Source: Ephemerocybe angulata (Eukaryota > Basidiomycota > Agaricomycetes > Agaricales > Psathyrellaceae). From it: DNA of 64,000 nucleotides. The first letter of the stretch is position 1; each line of letters starts with the position of its first letter. The stretch covers positions 372,001 to 436,000 of the forward strand of contig JAACJK010000058.1 of NCBI GenBank assembly GCA_013368325.1, given 5' to 3'. A model generated the notes under the pieces. That model saw only the letters and a list, made by a program, of their open reading frames with translations. It did not search any database and had not been told where the DNA came from. Shown piece by piece: positions 1 through 12,364 of the stretch. Position numbers and translations under genes: made by a program.

Positions 1-250
1 CTTCTTGTTCGCTCCAAGAATCCAGGTTTGTGGTAATGATGAGTGAACATAACAGAGAATACATAGGAAGCCCAAGGAAGGAATAGGTCATATAGCGAAC
101 ACTAGAGACACTAAACTAGGGAGATAACTTGGAGCGAGAAGTCTGGTGGTCGTAGTGAGTCCTATGTAAGTCGAGGGCCTGTACTGTTTAATCTAAATGT
201 CCGTTCTACCAAAGTCCGTATGGTCATATCGCAAGTCCCCCGGTGGATTC

Positions 251-3200
251 TTAACTTCCAGGTTCAATGATTCCGGGGATCGTTCGAAGGATCTCGACAA
301 CAGCGTCATGACCCCAAGCCAAAGCCTGCATCAAAGCGGTTGTTCCATCACTGTCGGCCAGATTAACGTCGATTCCCGGTGCTGCGCAGAGGACCTCCAC
401 AACGGCCTCATTATCCTCGGAGGCTGCCCAGAACAGGGCAGTTTTACCTTCTTCGTCGGCGATATTGACGTCGATCCCAGGAACAGAGCAGAGTGTCTCG
501 ACGAGGGATCTACTTCTGTCGTCGCCAGAGAATGTTGCCATCATCAAAGCGGTTCTCCCGTCTATGTTCACCATATTGACGTCGATTCCTGGGGTCCTGC
601 AGAGGATTTGGACAACATCTTCGTGGGCCATAATCGATGCCGACATCAAGGGAGTAGTCCCATTGATATCTACCCGGTTGACATCGATCCCAGGCGTCGC
701 ACAGAGGACCTTGACGGTGGCCTCGTTGCCTTGAGAGGACGCCCACATCAAGGCGGTTGCACCATCGTTATCCGCCACGTTGACGTCGATTTCTCGCGCT
801 GCGCAGAGGCACTTTGTCGCGAGTTCGCTACCAGCGCCTCCCAACTGGGAAGCTGCCCATATCAACGCCGTTTTCCCTGAGTTGTCGGCTTGATTTAGAT
901 CAATTCCAGGCGTGGAGCAAAGCAACTCGATGGTGGATTCGCTGTGAAGGATTTTGGACGAAGCCAACATCAAAGCAGTTCTACCCTCTCCGTCGGATAT
1001 GTTGACCTGGATCCCAGCCGCTGCGCATAGAAGTTTGACGATGGCTACGTGCCCGAGCTGTGAAGCCCACATTATTGCCGTTTTTCCATCCTGATCCTTG
1101 GCGTTGATGTCGATTCCAGGCCATGTGAGGAGGCCCACAACCGTGTCTTCATCGTTGTCGATAGTCGCCTGTATCAAGGGGGATCGCCGACCGCGCGCAG
1201 TGAAAGTGGGCTTGAACAGGGCGACAACTTCTCTATGGCCACCAGTGGTTGCGTAAGCGATGGCCGTCTGCCCGTCCTTGTCGGCTAGGTACATGTTGCA
1301 TGAAGGCGAAGAGAGGAGCGTGGAAACAATGAGTTTATGGCCATTCGCGCTTGCGCGCATCAAAGCCGTTCGCCCATTGCTGTCGCGCAGGTTGAGCTCG
1401 ATTCCAGGCTCCTTGCATAGCACCTCGGCGATTACTCTATGACCGCCTTGAGAAGCAAGTATCAGAGCGGTTTCTTCCGTTTTGTTGGTTGAATTGACAT
1501 CGAGCTTATACGATCCAAGGAGAAGCACGACAGCAGCACCGTAGCCATGTGTTGATGCCACTCTCAGAGCTGCTGCTGCGTCTAGTCGAAACCATTAGTC
1601 TCGCGTGAAACTAAGGTATATAGACAAAGTACCGACCTTGAGGCCGCTTCTCCACACTACGGAGGAGGCGTAAACAGTCTTTGATGTCTCGATCGATAGA
1701 GTGTTTATCCCTGTTCAGGGGATCCGCTGCATCATCAAGTTTGAATATTGTGTCCAAGTCAAAACGTCAGCAAAACGTCAGTATAACAGTTGATACGCAC
1801 TTTCGATGTTTGGATCGCCTCCTGCTTCCAACATGGCGATGATGACGAAGCCTGGAACTGAGTCATCGGAAAGGCAGGCTGCTTGGATTGCGCTCATGTC
1901 CGTGTCTCCTGTAATGTATGGTGGGGTCAGTTAGGTGCCCCCTCAACTGTTGTTGCCGACAACATACCGTCGATGACATTGGGGTCTGCTCCCATTTTAA
2001 CCAGATCGGACACCGTCCTCCATTCCTTGCATTTAAAAGCGGTCCTCAGGCCTGGAATCAATACCTTTTGCCTCTGTTTCGTCCTGCGCGCAAGAATAGT
2101 TTCGGCGAGATCCCGCAGTGGCAGAATCAAGAGGAGCATCGACAGGATTTGTCCGAATTCCCACTTCCCTTCGTTCGTAGTAACGAGCTGAAGGCCTGCA
2201 TTGCGCTTCAGTGTGAGCTCTATGTCGGTGATGAACACGATGTTGATAGACAGCAGGAAGAGTAAGCCTAAGAACGGCGGAAGCATGCCCCATTCAATTT
2301 CCCGCGCCACGAAGTTGCGGGCCTTTCCAGCCCGGGAGCGGAACACGGAGGATCGTGGGGCCTGAGAGGCGTCCAGTTGCTCCGGCGCTAGGAGAGCGGG
2401 ATTGGGCAAGTAATGGCATAGAGTGTAGATGCCGAGGAATACTGCGATTGGGAGAAGGAGGTTAAAACCTGGGATAAGGAAGATCCCGTAGATGATGAAG
2501 GAGGTGATGCGCAATGCGCCTGACGCAAAGGGCACATATTTGCCTAGGATTGCGAAGAGTGCAAGCTGCGCTGCGCAGGCGTTCTCTTCGTCGCTTCTCT
2601 TGCCGAACCCGCGAATGTCGCTCCAAAGCCACAACCCGAGGCTGGCCATGAGGGTAAGATGGAGCGATCCGAGGAGCAGCACGAATCGCTTGACAAGAAT
2701 TTTGGCAGCCTTGCGTCTCTTCGTGATGCTACTACTAGCATCACCTGTTATAGTCCATTCAATGAGTAAACACAGCGGTCTAAGAAGTTTACTACCGACT
2801 TTCTGCTGTGCCCCGCCGAATAGGGGGAAGGGGGGCGCCTCTGGTGCCTACTTCCTCAATGTCCACATGTTCTGGAGCACCTAGGAAGTAGCTTCAGCTC
2901 GGGAATGGTATGCGATTTGTACACAAGGTACCCACCAGGAAGGATAGGGGCAATCAAACTTCTGAAATGGTGGTACCATCCAGACCAGGTCGCGTCAACC
3001 GGTCGAAGACTGTTTGGTTGGTTCTTGTGCTGAACGTAAAGGAGGAAATAGATGAAGGCATTCGTGTTATTCAACCAGCTCATGCTAAGGACGATGCTGG
3101 CATGGTAGTTTGTCAATACCAAGGTTTGCGCCTGAACGATGGAGGACACCAGGATAGCGAACGCAAGGACGAGATTTGTTGTTGCCTGTGTTTCGGCGGA

Positions 3201-3347
3201 GTCTAACTCGTCGCGTGTGACCTTTCCATCCCCGAGTGTCCAGAAAGCAGGAAAGAAGCACAGGAGCGTCTGGACGTAGATCGCGCACCGAACGCCAACG
3301 CCAGCGATGTCTGGATTCCCCGGAATCCTGCAGCCCTGGGTCGACAT
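251..3347 (-). CDS. Multi-span membrane protein with C-terminal ankyrin-repeat array
   Basis: The start MSTQGCRIPGNPDIAGVGVR (ATG at 3347) matches the 'GNPDIAG(I/V)GVR' opening of fungal polytopic membrane proteins. Several hydrophobic segments follow at 3347-2886 and 2752-1968. The next exons carry an ankyrin-type helix pair (MLEAGGDPNIES), and the last exon (1581-251) is a run of about 12 ankyrin repeats with 'GIDVN..D..G.TALM.A' signatures. Exon joins read as 1968/1908 (GTATGT donor, TTACAG acceptor), 1801 to about 1745, and 1637/1581, all keeping frame. The end of exon 1 is unclear, because two donors fit near 2880 and 2930. The N-terminal half probably sits in a membrane with the repeats in the cytosol as a protein-binding surface. 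I see no catalytic motif. The membrane-ankyrin fusion is inferred from continuous splice phases; two adjacent genes is the alternative. Confidence 0.7.
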
Positions 3348-5119
3348 CGCAGGGCGGAAGGGAAGGAAAAGACGGGGTAAAGTCTGAGTAATACCACATG
3401 CGAGCCTAGCTTAAGTACGTAGACCGTGATGCAGAGACATGAGGTGAGTGTCAGGCTGAGCGGCCATTTTGTACGTTAGCTGGGGGGATATTGGGAGGAA
3501 ACTGTGCCGGGATGTGACAGGGTGAATGCATTCGACGTGAGAGGTTAAATGAACGCTCATAAGGTCAAATTGGACCCACCTGCTAGGCTCGGATCCAACA
3601 TCTGCAGCTATCTTTCATAGGTTTTGGCGTATGAAGGGGTTGGATGGGAAGTAGGCGAATAGCGTTCCACCACCACAGGACTTGAGTCGCAACGCCCCCG
3701 GACTTTTTTGTCGGACGATGAATTGGCACTCTGGGCGCTTAAATTTTTGTTGAGCCAGCCCAGAGCTTTTTCAACGGCATACGACACCCTACAGGGCACC
3801 GCAGAGGCATATGGTGTACCTGGTTGCTACTCTGGGCTGCAGTACACATATACCCAGATGCAAACGTCTGCAGGACGGTCTCCCGACACGAATGAAGGGG
3901 CTGGACGGAGCAGAGGCCGTTAACACCTGTCGCCGATCGTGAGCGGAGAGTAATACGCACCCGGAGGCTGCATGCCTTCATGGGTGCATGCAGATGCCAG
4001 GAGGGCTTTGAGACAGACTGTCAATTGCAGGGTGGCGAAACATATGGGGCGCCATACCTCGCCGCTTACTCCAAATCTGGATAGGCGCCCACCGCAGCGG
4101 GCACACCCGATTGGGAGAAATTAAGATGACCTGCCCTTTGCCGGTTAGCACGGTGCAGAAGGCCAATACCGAGGGAGAAAGCTGAGAGGGGGTTAGAGAG
4201 TGATAGACGATATCCCATTGGGACTCGCAACGTGCGCTGGAGGATAGCATGTAGGTAGGGCGGATGACTGGATAACGCCGGCAGAATCATGGTGATACTC
4301 TACGCTGGGCTACGGATATGGCGTGCATGCACCCGGCGCAGCAGCAACCGCACGCGCTCAGCTGCCGGAACCTCCTTCGTCGAGCCTTACATCAACGTAT
4401 AGCAACATTGCTCCAGATGCTTGCATTCCGCGAGCAAACACCGTTAGTGCCGCACACAACCTCATACTCGGACACATGTGTGGTCAAAATGTACCGAGAG
4501 CTCTTCCGGGCAACTCGAGCGGAACCATAGGTATCACACTCGACGCATCGTGTTTGTAACAAGGACGCCGGTGTGTGGTGGAACAGTCGGACGCTCGGAA
4601 CTGTTACTGTATCATGAGCGAGAAAACGGGAAACCTCTTTCGTTGAGTACTTCCCGTGTTGGTGAAGTGAGCATCTGTATTTGGTCTGCTGGACGGGGGC
4701 ATGGACGTGACAAGTGGCGGTTTTTTCGATGTCTGCGACTCTGGGGAAATGGCGTGTTCGTCGCCTCGCCATGTTGGGCCGAGTAACGTTCGCTCGTTCG
4801 TGCTGCGTCATCGTCAAATGATTGGAAGACGCGTCTGATTGCGAAGTGAGTATGGTGGTGAGACGTCGCCGAGCCGATGGTTCTGGGGTCGGTAAGAGAT
4901 ATACTTAGTAGACGGTCTGAGGAAGTCACCTAGCAGCAACCAGGTGGAGGTCGGCGAGCTACTGGAGAGTCTCGCGTTTCTCAAAGGGATAGCCAGTTGC
5001 GAATGGAATGAATGAATTATGATAAGGAAAAGTCTGAAAACAACGTTAGCGCCTAAGGAGTAGGATAAAGAAGTACTGACGCACCTAAAAATATAGAAAG
5101 AAAAAGACCAAAAGCAAGA
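3348..5119. other. Intergenic, no convincing gene
   Basis: About 1.8 kb between two minus-strand genes. Open frames here are short (at most 141 codons, 4392-4817 minus), lack family motifs and overlap one another on both strands. It presumably contains the promoter of the membrane-ankyrin gene next to 3347 and the terminator region of the gene ending at 5120. Confidence 0.6.
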
Positions 5120-5795
5120 CTATGATTCCGGCGCCGTCGACGCGGATACAGCCGCCGCCGCCTCCCTCTCCGCCGCCTGCTTCGCCTTAATCTTCAAAAT
5201 ACCCCTCACAATCTTGCCCGTCCTCGCCCTCTGCCTCCTCTTGTTCAAATGGCCGACATCTTCATGCAGGCCCAGGGGAATACCGACTGAAGGCTCGCGG
5301 ATGATCTTCTTCTGGGGATTGGGCAGCGCAGACTTGTCGACCAGTTTCCACACATACGCGGCCTGCGCACCCGCCTCTTCGCCCTGGACTTCCCGTACGA
5401 CCTTCACGTCCTTGTACCCCTGCATATGTTGCAGAATCTCCTTCAAGAACCTACACACATGCGCCACAAACCGTTAGCCCCAAACTTCCAAGTCACGCTA
5501 GCCGCGGCACGTACGTTTTCGAGCGGATTGGGTGCTCAGGGTGCGGCAGCGCAGCCTGCCTCGGGGTAATCTGCAACGTCGACTTGAACCCCTCCGGCGC
5601 CTGCTCCTTCAACGCCAAAGCGTAAATCTCGTGTGTGCGGAGGCCATGGGGCGCGGGGTTCTCCTTCAGGACCTTGCGGACGATGGCGATGCCCTTGGAG
5701 AGCGCGGTGCGGTCGAGCTGGGGAAGCCCCGCGGCGGGTGCGCCGGCCTTTTGGAAGACCTGGAGGTTGAGCAGGAGGGTACGTGAAGGCCGCAT
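5120..5795 (-). CDS. Small basic conserved-looking protein, 203 aa, two exons
   Basis: Exons are 5795-5515 and 5450-5120. The donor GTACGT and acceptor GTGTAG join 'HPIRSKT' to 'FLKEILQHMQ' in frame, giving 203 residues. The N-terminus (MRPSRTLLLNLQVFQK) is basic and hydrophobic, which would suit a mitochondrial presequence. The centre (KGIAIVRKVLKENPAPHG, then HEIYALALKEQ, then a YVWKL strand) has the helix-helix-strand rhythm of a winged-helix fold. The C-terminus is Lys/Arg/Ala-rich (KIKAKQAAEREAAAA). I do not recognise the family. A role in mitochondrial translation is possible but not shown. It diverges from the gene at 6002, with about 200 bp between the two starts. Confidence 0.7.
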
Positions 5796-5816
5796 CGTCG
5801 TCGTCGTCGTCGTCGT
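5796..5816. repeat. (CGT)7 trinucleotide repeat next to a start codon
   Basis: Seven perfect CGT units lie immediately upstream of the ATG of the minus-strand gene at 5795, where they read as (ACG)7 in its 5' leader. The tract sits in the divergent promoter region shared with the gene at 6002, so its length may vary between strains. Confidence 0.9.
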
Positions 5817-6001
5817 GAATTAATGTGCTGCACGTCGGCCAGCTGGAAGAATTTGGGTGTTGCTTAGTCATTCCCGGCGCGTGTGTACGACGGCCCAAAG
5901 GGGATATTGACAGCAACGGAAACTTTTCGAGCGCGTCCGCTGTTCTTGTCCACGTTCTGCATTCACCTCAACGCGTCTTTCTCCTTCTACCACTACCCGA
6001 C

Positions 6002-8214
6002 ATGGCTGGCAAGCGTTCCAGAGCGGCAGACGACTACCAGAGCGCGTCGCATGAAGACGACGACGTCGAGGAGGGCTGCTCGTCGCGCCCGCACGCGTCC
6101 TCGTCAGCGACGACCTCCCCCACGAAGCGCGTCAGGCGCATGGTCTCGTTCCCCAAGACCCCCACAACCAACCGCACATCCAAATCCTCGTCAGCGTTTA
6201 CTACCCCGGGCAAGAAGAAGTCGACAACACCGTACCCGCTGCGGGCGTACGACTCGCCGTCGAACCCCTTTGGTAGGAAGCACGTCCAGACGCTCATCCG
6301 CACGCTCCCCCCGCCGACGTCGTTCAGCAAGCACCTGGCGCTGCGCTTCCAGTTCGTTCGCAAGGGAATACCGAATAGGAAGGGGAGCAAGGGAGGGGGT
6401 GTGCATCGCACCGTGCAGGTTCCGCTGAGCTATACGTTCGTGCACCTGCGCTGCCTCATCTCGTATCTGTTCGGCAAGGGCGCGCGGCGTAGTGTGGGGA
6501 TGGGAGGGGATGAGCAGGATCATCTGTTTGAGGTGAAGAATGAAGTGGAGCCGTATAGTGCGAGTTATAAGCCTGGGCAGATCAAGAATGGGGTGACGTG
6601 GGCTAAGCTTTCGAGTACGCGGGATCCGTGCCGGTGGCAGCAGGAAGAGGAGGAAGATGAGTTGGAGGAGGAGGTTGATGAAAAGGAAGAAGAGGGCAAG
6701 CTTTTGGAGGAGGAGCATGATGACTGGGAATGGCAGGACGAAGAGGACTTTACCCTCCTACATGTGTGGCCCGACGGGATGGACAGCGAGAGCGGTATCA
6801 TCTACGTGAGTCATTTCATTTCCCTGGTAGATTAGTGGTATCGAAGCTGACGTTCTATTAGCACCACTCTCGCTCAACACAAGTACATATCATGGTGAAC
6901 ACAGCGAAAGACAAACTCCCCGTACGCCGCGGAAGAGGCAACACCCCTCACGTCTTCATTGCCAAAGGCCGAGTCCACCTCCCCCCTCCCCCTCTTCCCC
7001 GCGTCCTCTTCAAAACACCCTCACCCAGGAAACCCACCAACCGGTCTTCTTTAACAAAGAAGAAAGGGAAGCAACCAACCCCCTCGGCCAAGAAGAAGAA
7101 AGGAACGGTCCCTATGAAACCAAGTACCGCACTCCCAGAACCCGAGGAACTCACAGACACGGACGCAGAAGGCGAAGTCGACGTGGACGCCTACACCGAC
7201 TTTAGCGACAACCACCCTTTCTTCCTCGAATCTGCTGCGCACGGCGACACCAAGCTCGGCGCGCTCGACGCAGATGCGGACGAGGACTCGGAGACGCAGT
7301 GCGAAGACAATTACGACGAGGACGAGGAAGACGAGGAGGAAGAAGACTTCGACGCCGAGCTCGACGCGGAGAGATGGAACCGCCCCGACGCCTTCGCTGC
7401 CTACCTCCTCAAATACATCGGCCCCCTCCCGCCCTCCAAGTCCAAGCCCTTCACACTCTTCTCCGACGACGAAGACGCGGACCTAGGCTACGGCGACGAA
7501 GAGCTCGACGACACCCTCGTATGCGCGTCCGACCCCACATCCGACTACATAGGAGGAGACGCGCCCTCCAGCCCACTCGTGGCAGTCCCACCCAGTTCAT
7601 CCTCCCCACAATACCGAAGCACCTCCATGTTCCCCTCTTCCTCCCCACACAAACCTTCCACCCGAATATTCCCCTCCTCGCCTCTCAAACCACTCCACCC
7701 CTCAACCACCACATCCTCCTCCCCTTCCAAACCCCCGTTCCCCTCTTTCACTTCCTCCTCGCCTCAAAAACCCTCCCTCTACCTCCCATCCCCCTCCTCC
7801 TCTCCACGCAAACCCTCCTTCCACCCCTCCTCCGAGTTCGCGTCCTCCCCCATAAAACCTCGATTAAACACCTTCCCCACCGAAATGCCCTCACCGAGCC
7901 TCTACTCCCCCTCCCAATTCAACCGCGCTCTCTTCCTCAAAGCCAAGATGAAGCAGACGCCCGCGCCGCCGAAGACGAGGGTGCAAAGGATGCGCATTGA
8001 GAGGGTCGAGCGGAGGATTGAGAGGAGCTTGAGGGGGAGTGTTTTGAGGTTGAAGAGGGATGCTGGATCGAAAGGAAAGGGAAAGGAGGGTGAGGGGGAG
8101 GGTGATGGGGGAGGGGAGGAGGAGGAGGAGGAGAAGCCGTGGGTGGCTAAGGGGGAGCATGAGTTGAGTCCGGGGGAGGTGTGGGATCCTTTTGGGGATG
8201 AGGTTGAGGTGTAG
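6002..8214 (+). CDS. Plasmid pRiA4b ORF3-like domain protein with disordered Ser/Pro tail
   Basis: Exons 6002-6805 and 6862-8214 (GTGAGT donor, CTATTAG acceptor) give 718 aa. The ATG at 6002 was chosen from its CGACATGG context; the frame is open further upstream. Residues 1-100 are low complexity and probably disordered. Residues about 130-300 read 'VQVPLSYTF.HLRCLISYLFG...DHLFEV', then 'NGVTWAKLSSTRDPCRW', then 'EDFTLLHVW...GIIYHH...VHIMVNT'. This matches the strand-helix layout of the pRiA4b ORF3-like fold, with an acidic loop inserted between halves. The second exon continues with an acidic stretch, then repeated 'SSPxKP' units, and ends in a basic helix plus an acidic tail. The molecular function is unknown. 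The family call rests on motif resemblance only. Confidence 0.72.
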
Positions 8215-8829
8215 GCGTTCAGGCTCCCGTGCGCGCTTTTTCGTTTTCTTTTGATTCTGCATCTGTCGTTTTATCTATCTATCGCTTTTGCCATCCTGTG
8301 TGGTCCTTTTCTTTGTGCATAGCTTTGTTTTTTATTGGTTGTTTTTTGCATGTAGTTATTGTCAAGTATACCAGTGTAATAATAATCTGAATCATAAACC
8401 CGTCTACTTTTCGTATCGCATCATCTCGCTCCATTCCCGATGCCAACCCCGCCATCCAGCAAGAAAGGCTTAAACTCACCTCCCTCGCCACATCTTGGTC
8501 TACGAAACGGCTAGCGCCCAAACCGATGATCAATCCGGAAACGAAGGTTCTCGATCGATGGGTGGATCTGAAGGTGTTCAAGCGCCGGTGGCTGCCGTGC
8601 ATATGCATGCGAGAGGAAGAGGAAGAGGAGTCATCCGCCGAGGAAGACTCGACACCCAAGGGTGCACCGAGTGCTCAGATAATAGCGCCTATCCGGGATT
8701 GGATATTTACGATAACATACTGAGTCTTCTACACGCACGGTATCTGGTATCGAAAGTAGAGTAAGTACAAGTGTGCAGCTTGATAGGTACAAATTCAACA
8801 TTCTGTCGGCAAGGTCGGAGAAACCTCTT
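8215..8829. other. Convergent intergenic region
   Basis: This holds the 3' flanks of the plus-strand gene ending at 8214 and the minus-strand F-box gene ending at 8830. A minus-strand frame at 8279-8659 opens with an ATG and a Ser run and could hide a small gene, but no family feature was found. Nothing else is evident. Confidence 0.5.
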
Positions 8830-10097
8830 CTAGTCATAGGTGAAAGATGATACCGGAAATCTACTTGGATGAGTATAAAATTCAACTGTAAGACGAGCGC
8901 CTGGACGAAGTCCGGGTATCCTTTGCCGAATCATACGGTCACAGTCAGCCCGACTAGGTGGACGTTCAGGCCAATGGGGTCTCATAAAACCGATAACAAT
9001 GCCGCTCAGTTCTGCGTAGAAGGGGGAATTTTGGAGTAGGCTGTTCAAAGTCACCCAGTCCATACGCTCCAAATCGTCTTCGCCATGGAATACCAGCTTG
9101 AAGGTGAGATAGGAGAGAGGTGAAGCGACGGTGGAGAGAAGGTCGGAGTACCAGCTGTGGTTAATATCGCTCAGACCACTGTCTAAGGAGATTACAGACC
9201 GAATTTCAAGTATTTTCAGTGCTTTGAAGGCAGAAAGTGTTTTCGCTGAAAGAAAAAATCAAACTATTAATATGTTACGAAGTAGATCTCAGGTTGAGGG
9301 AGCCACGTACTTCCAAGATCATATTTGCACCAGCCATATCCCAGGATCAAGGTTTCAACGCGGGTGAATTTTGATAATACACCTGATCCATCGACCTCTA
9401 CGACTGACATGAATCGAATGGAATCGACGTTCCCGTGGGCAAGCCAGGACAGGATCTGAGAGGTAGTCCTTCCGCGAGTCGGGTAACGCGAGTCCATGGT
9501 ATTGATAGTCAAATTTATAATTTTGCGAGGAACGGGGAGCATAGCTTGCACCGACCCTCCATTGTGTCCGCCGTCCTCTGGCCACCATATCTCTTCCACC
9601 AATAAATCCTCTAGGCCAGGAAGTGACGCAATGGTCTCTTGAAGCACTTGGAAAGATTCAAAAGCGCCGTCCCGTATTTCGAGGCCTGTAATTTGCTCAG
9701 ACCCTTTGAGCAGCGCAATCAAGAGTAGGATAGCCTTAGAGCCACCTTGCTCAAATCGTAATTGCCTGAGTTTGACCATCCTGGGTAGAGCAGCTGACAG
9801 GCCCTCCTTTAGTAGCGTATCTCGTTCCGGGATACCAAAATGTAGGGCGATGTGGGCGCGCTGAATACACGGTAGTATGCGCTGCCAGCCTTCGGGATTT
9901 TTGGAAAACCAGTAGAGGAATCTTTCATTGATCTGAAATTCGTAGAAGAGAAGGTGCCTGGTGGACGCCTCCCAAAGGTGGGAAACAAGACTGAGGTTTT
10001 TGAGAGATACTGGATCAGCAAAGGTCGCTACTTCGTTGAAGATCTCTTGAGGTATCCTCTCGGACAGTTCAAGTGGGAGTGGATTTTGATAGGCCAT
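8830..10097 (-). CDS. F-box / leucine-rich-repeat-like protein
   Basis: Exons 10097-9311 and 9245-8830 (donor GTACGT, acceptor TTTCAG) give 400 aa. The N-terminus carries an F-box: 'RIPQEIFNEVATFADPVSL', followed by 'NLSLVSHLWEASTRHLLFYEF'. The remainder is made of irregular leucine-rich segments (LRQLRFEQGG, ITGLEIRDGAF, LEDLLVEEIWW, VETLILGYGW), as in the large lineage-specific F-box families of Agaricomycetes. The expected role is substrate receptor of an SCF ubiquitin ligase, with the F-box binding Skp1 and the C-terminus selecting the target. The target cannot be deduced. Both exons join in frame with no stop, so the gene looks intact. Confidence 0.85.
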
Positions 10098-10686
10098 ATG
10101 GTTTGGTCGAGAGAGGCTGAAGACTGTAGTGAAGGGATGGGTTCGTGCGCCAAAGATTGTTATCGCTGGAGGTGACCTGAGGGGAGCTCAAGGGCACCAG
10201 ATCGTGGCTTGATCGTGGCCGGGTGGTGGCTAATATCTGACCTTGGTGTGTGGTGTGGAGAGTAGAGAGCGAGTACTAAGTGTGAGTGGAGATCTCGAAG
10301 CTAGAGGACTTGACTGGGCCGTCGAGGTGGTTGAAAGCAAGAAGGCACTGGCAGCTCAAGCTCAAGGTCCGCCTTCAGATCAAAACCTTACGTCATTCAT
10401 CCAAGTACCCAGGCCCTAGCTCTGTGAGGCCTCCCTATACTGATCTTGCTCTGGGACTTGAGCTTCTTGGCAGGCTGTGACGATGACTTTGGAGGCATTA
10501 TGAGCCTTTAGCAGAGGAATCTTGTCGCGGAAGTAGTCGTTGGGCCCAAGTCGCGTCAAAACAATTCCGACGCGTCGAAGTGCCCCTATTTCGCGTTCAA
10601 AATTAAATTGTTCGGTGCAAATTGGCGCCGCAAATTGCGACCCGCGATCCTCCTTTCCCCTGCTTCACCCTTCTCTTATCTGCGCC
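10098..10686. other. Divergent promoter region
   Basis: 589 bp between the start of the minus-strand F-box gene and the start of the plus-strand kinase-like gene. It should contain both promoters. No coding signal or clear TATA element was identified. Confidence 0.5.
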
Positions 10687-12364
10687 ATGTTGCGCTCTCG
10701 TTTCCTCAGTACGATGGCTACGTTTGAAGATTACTTCAGATACACCTCGGGACGCTGGATACACGACGAACAACGCTATCAACGTATGCGTTACCAACGA
10801 TTCAATGTCGACGCACTGAAGCACCTGGCTATGAAAAGCGTCAAGGCTAATGGCGTTGACGCCATGTCCAAGCTAGGCGAAGGCAGGTGCAATAATGTCT
10901 TTCATGTCAAGCTGGACAACGGGCACCAGGTCATTGCGCGTATCCCGACACCCATTTCCGGGCCAAAGCACCTTGTCACCGCGAGCGAGGTTGCGACCAT
11001 GCGATTCCTACGCGAGAGGCTGGGCCTCACCCAAGTGCCCCGCATCTTGTCCTCTTCATCCAGAGCCGCAGAAACGGCTGTTGGGGCCGAATTCATCATC
11101 ATGGATGTCGCCGACGGAATAGAGCTGGACACAGTGTGGCAGAAGATGTCGATGAACCAGAAGATCGATTTGGTACTCCAGTGGGTCCGTTTCGAGGCCA
11201 AGGTCACCGGCGCGTTTAGCGGGGGCGGCTACGGCTCTCTGTACTACCGCAAGGACGTACCTGCTCATCTGGCCCGCGACGTCTTTCTCAATGATGGCAA
11301 AAAAGACGATGAATTCGTGCTCGGTCCCAGCACTCGGCCACATGCCTATGGTTTCTGGGAAGACCAATACGGACACCCCGCAGATATCGTTCTTGACCGT
11401 GGCCCATGTACGCATCATACCATTCGCCAGTTTCGCGGCATAAAACACAACATCTGACACCGTTTTAGGGGGAGACGTGCCATCCTATCTCTAATCTATC
11501 ACCAACTGTGAACGCGCCTGGATCTCCAAATATGCCAAGGCGCCTACGCCTACTAAATTCACTGCTCCTTGGGACCCTCCTGCACATCTACGAATTCCCG
11601 AGGACCATATCGCCCTGCTGGACACATACGACAAAGTCGCCAAGTACTTCATCCCAGATGCTGACGAGCGGTATATCCGCCCGTGCATGACCCTGCTTGA
11701 CTCGAACCCATGCAACATCTTCCTGTCTCGAGAGGCATTCGAGCGCGACGGCACGGTGGAAATATCGGCCGTCATAGACTGGCAACACACCGCGGTCCTC
11801 CCACTCTACGTCACAGCCCTCTTTCCCCGTTTCATCACTGACGCAGAACGCCCACCTGTACAAGAGCTGGAAGCCCTCGAGAAGGAACAGGCCTACTTAC
11901 GGAAGGCGTATTACGAGTTTTACCACGACGCCAACATCGACAGAGTATGGGCCTCGGCGCTTTCATTTCCCGATAAATGGACTATGGACCAGCTATTGCC
12001 CATAGCCGCCCAACAGTGCTGGCATGGTGGCTACCCCAGGCTCAAGCGAGAGCTTATTTACGCCGTGAAGGAATGGAAGACGGTGGCCGATACTGCGGAG
12101 GAATGCCCGATCTCATTTTCTGAGCAGGACTCTATGGCTCAAGCAAAAGATGATGTAGAGGCCTCGGTGGCGGCGGAGGAGATACTGGAGGGCCTCGAAA
12201 TGCGCATTGGTGTGCAGCGTGACGGATGGGTCGCTAACAAGGACTTTGAACGCGCTTCACAGACCAATCGTAGGCTTCGCGAAGTATGGCGGGCCACCGT
12301 CAAGGGAGACGAATTATTTAGAGGGACTGAGATTGAAGACGTATGGCCATTTGGCAACAAATAA
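10687..12364 (+). pseudogene. APH-like phosphotransferase gene with one in-frame stop
   Basis: Exon 1 (10687-11407) encodes an aminoglycoside-phosphotransferase-like kinase N-lobe: 'LGEGRCNNVFHVKLDNG' glycine loop, 'VIARIPTP' with the usual Ala-Arg strand, and 'FIIMDVADGIELDTVW' hinge. After a canonical 61-nt intron (GTACGC ... CTGAC ... TTTTAG), exon 2 opens at 11469. It continues the family motif DRGPW, reads eight codons in frame, and hits TAA at 11492-11494. The same frame then stays open to 12364 and carries the rest of the domain: 'ERAWISKYA', 'RPCMTLLDSNPCNIFLS' (a catalytic-loop equivalent in which LLDSNPCN replaces the usual L.H.D...N), and 'ISAVIDWQHTAVLPLY' (the metal-binding D). 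The stop replaces one unconserved position and frame is kept on both sides. This is either a recent nonsense allele, a sequencing error or a readthrough case. Fungal members of this family are of unknown substrate. Confidence 0.65.

Noticed and set aside
4392..4817. 141-codon minus-strand frame
   Set aside because: No motif, unbiased composition, and a plus-strand frame of similar length overlaps it.
8362..8445. About 80 bp similar to 12539-12615 (TCAAGTATAC...GTATCG)
   Set aside because: Roughly 70% match with several gaps, in AT-rich 3' flanks. Too weak to call a repeat by eye.
8279..8659. 126-codon minus-strand frame with a Ser run
   Set aside because: Possibly part of a small spliced gene (a GTGAGT donor lies inside), but no second exon or family could be supported.
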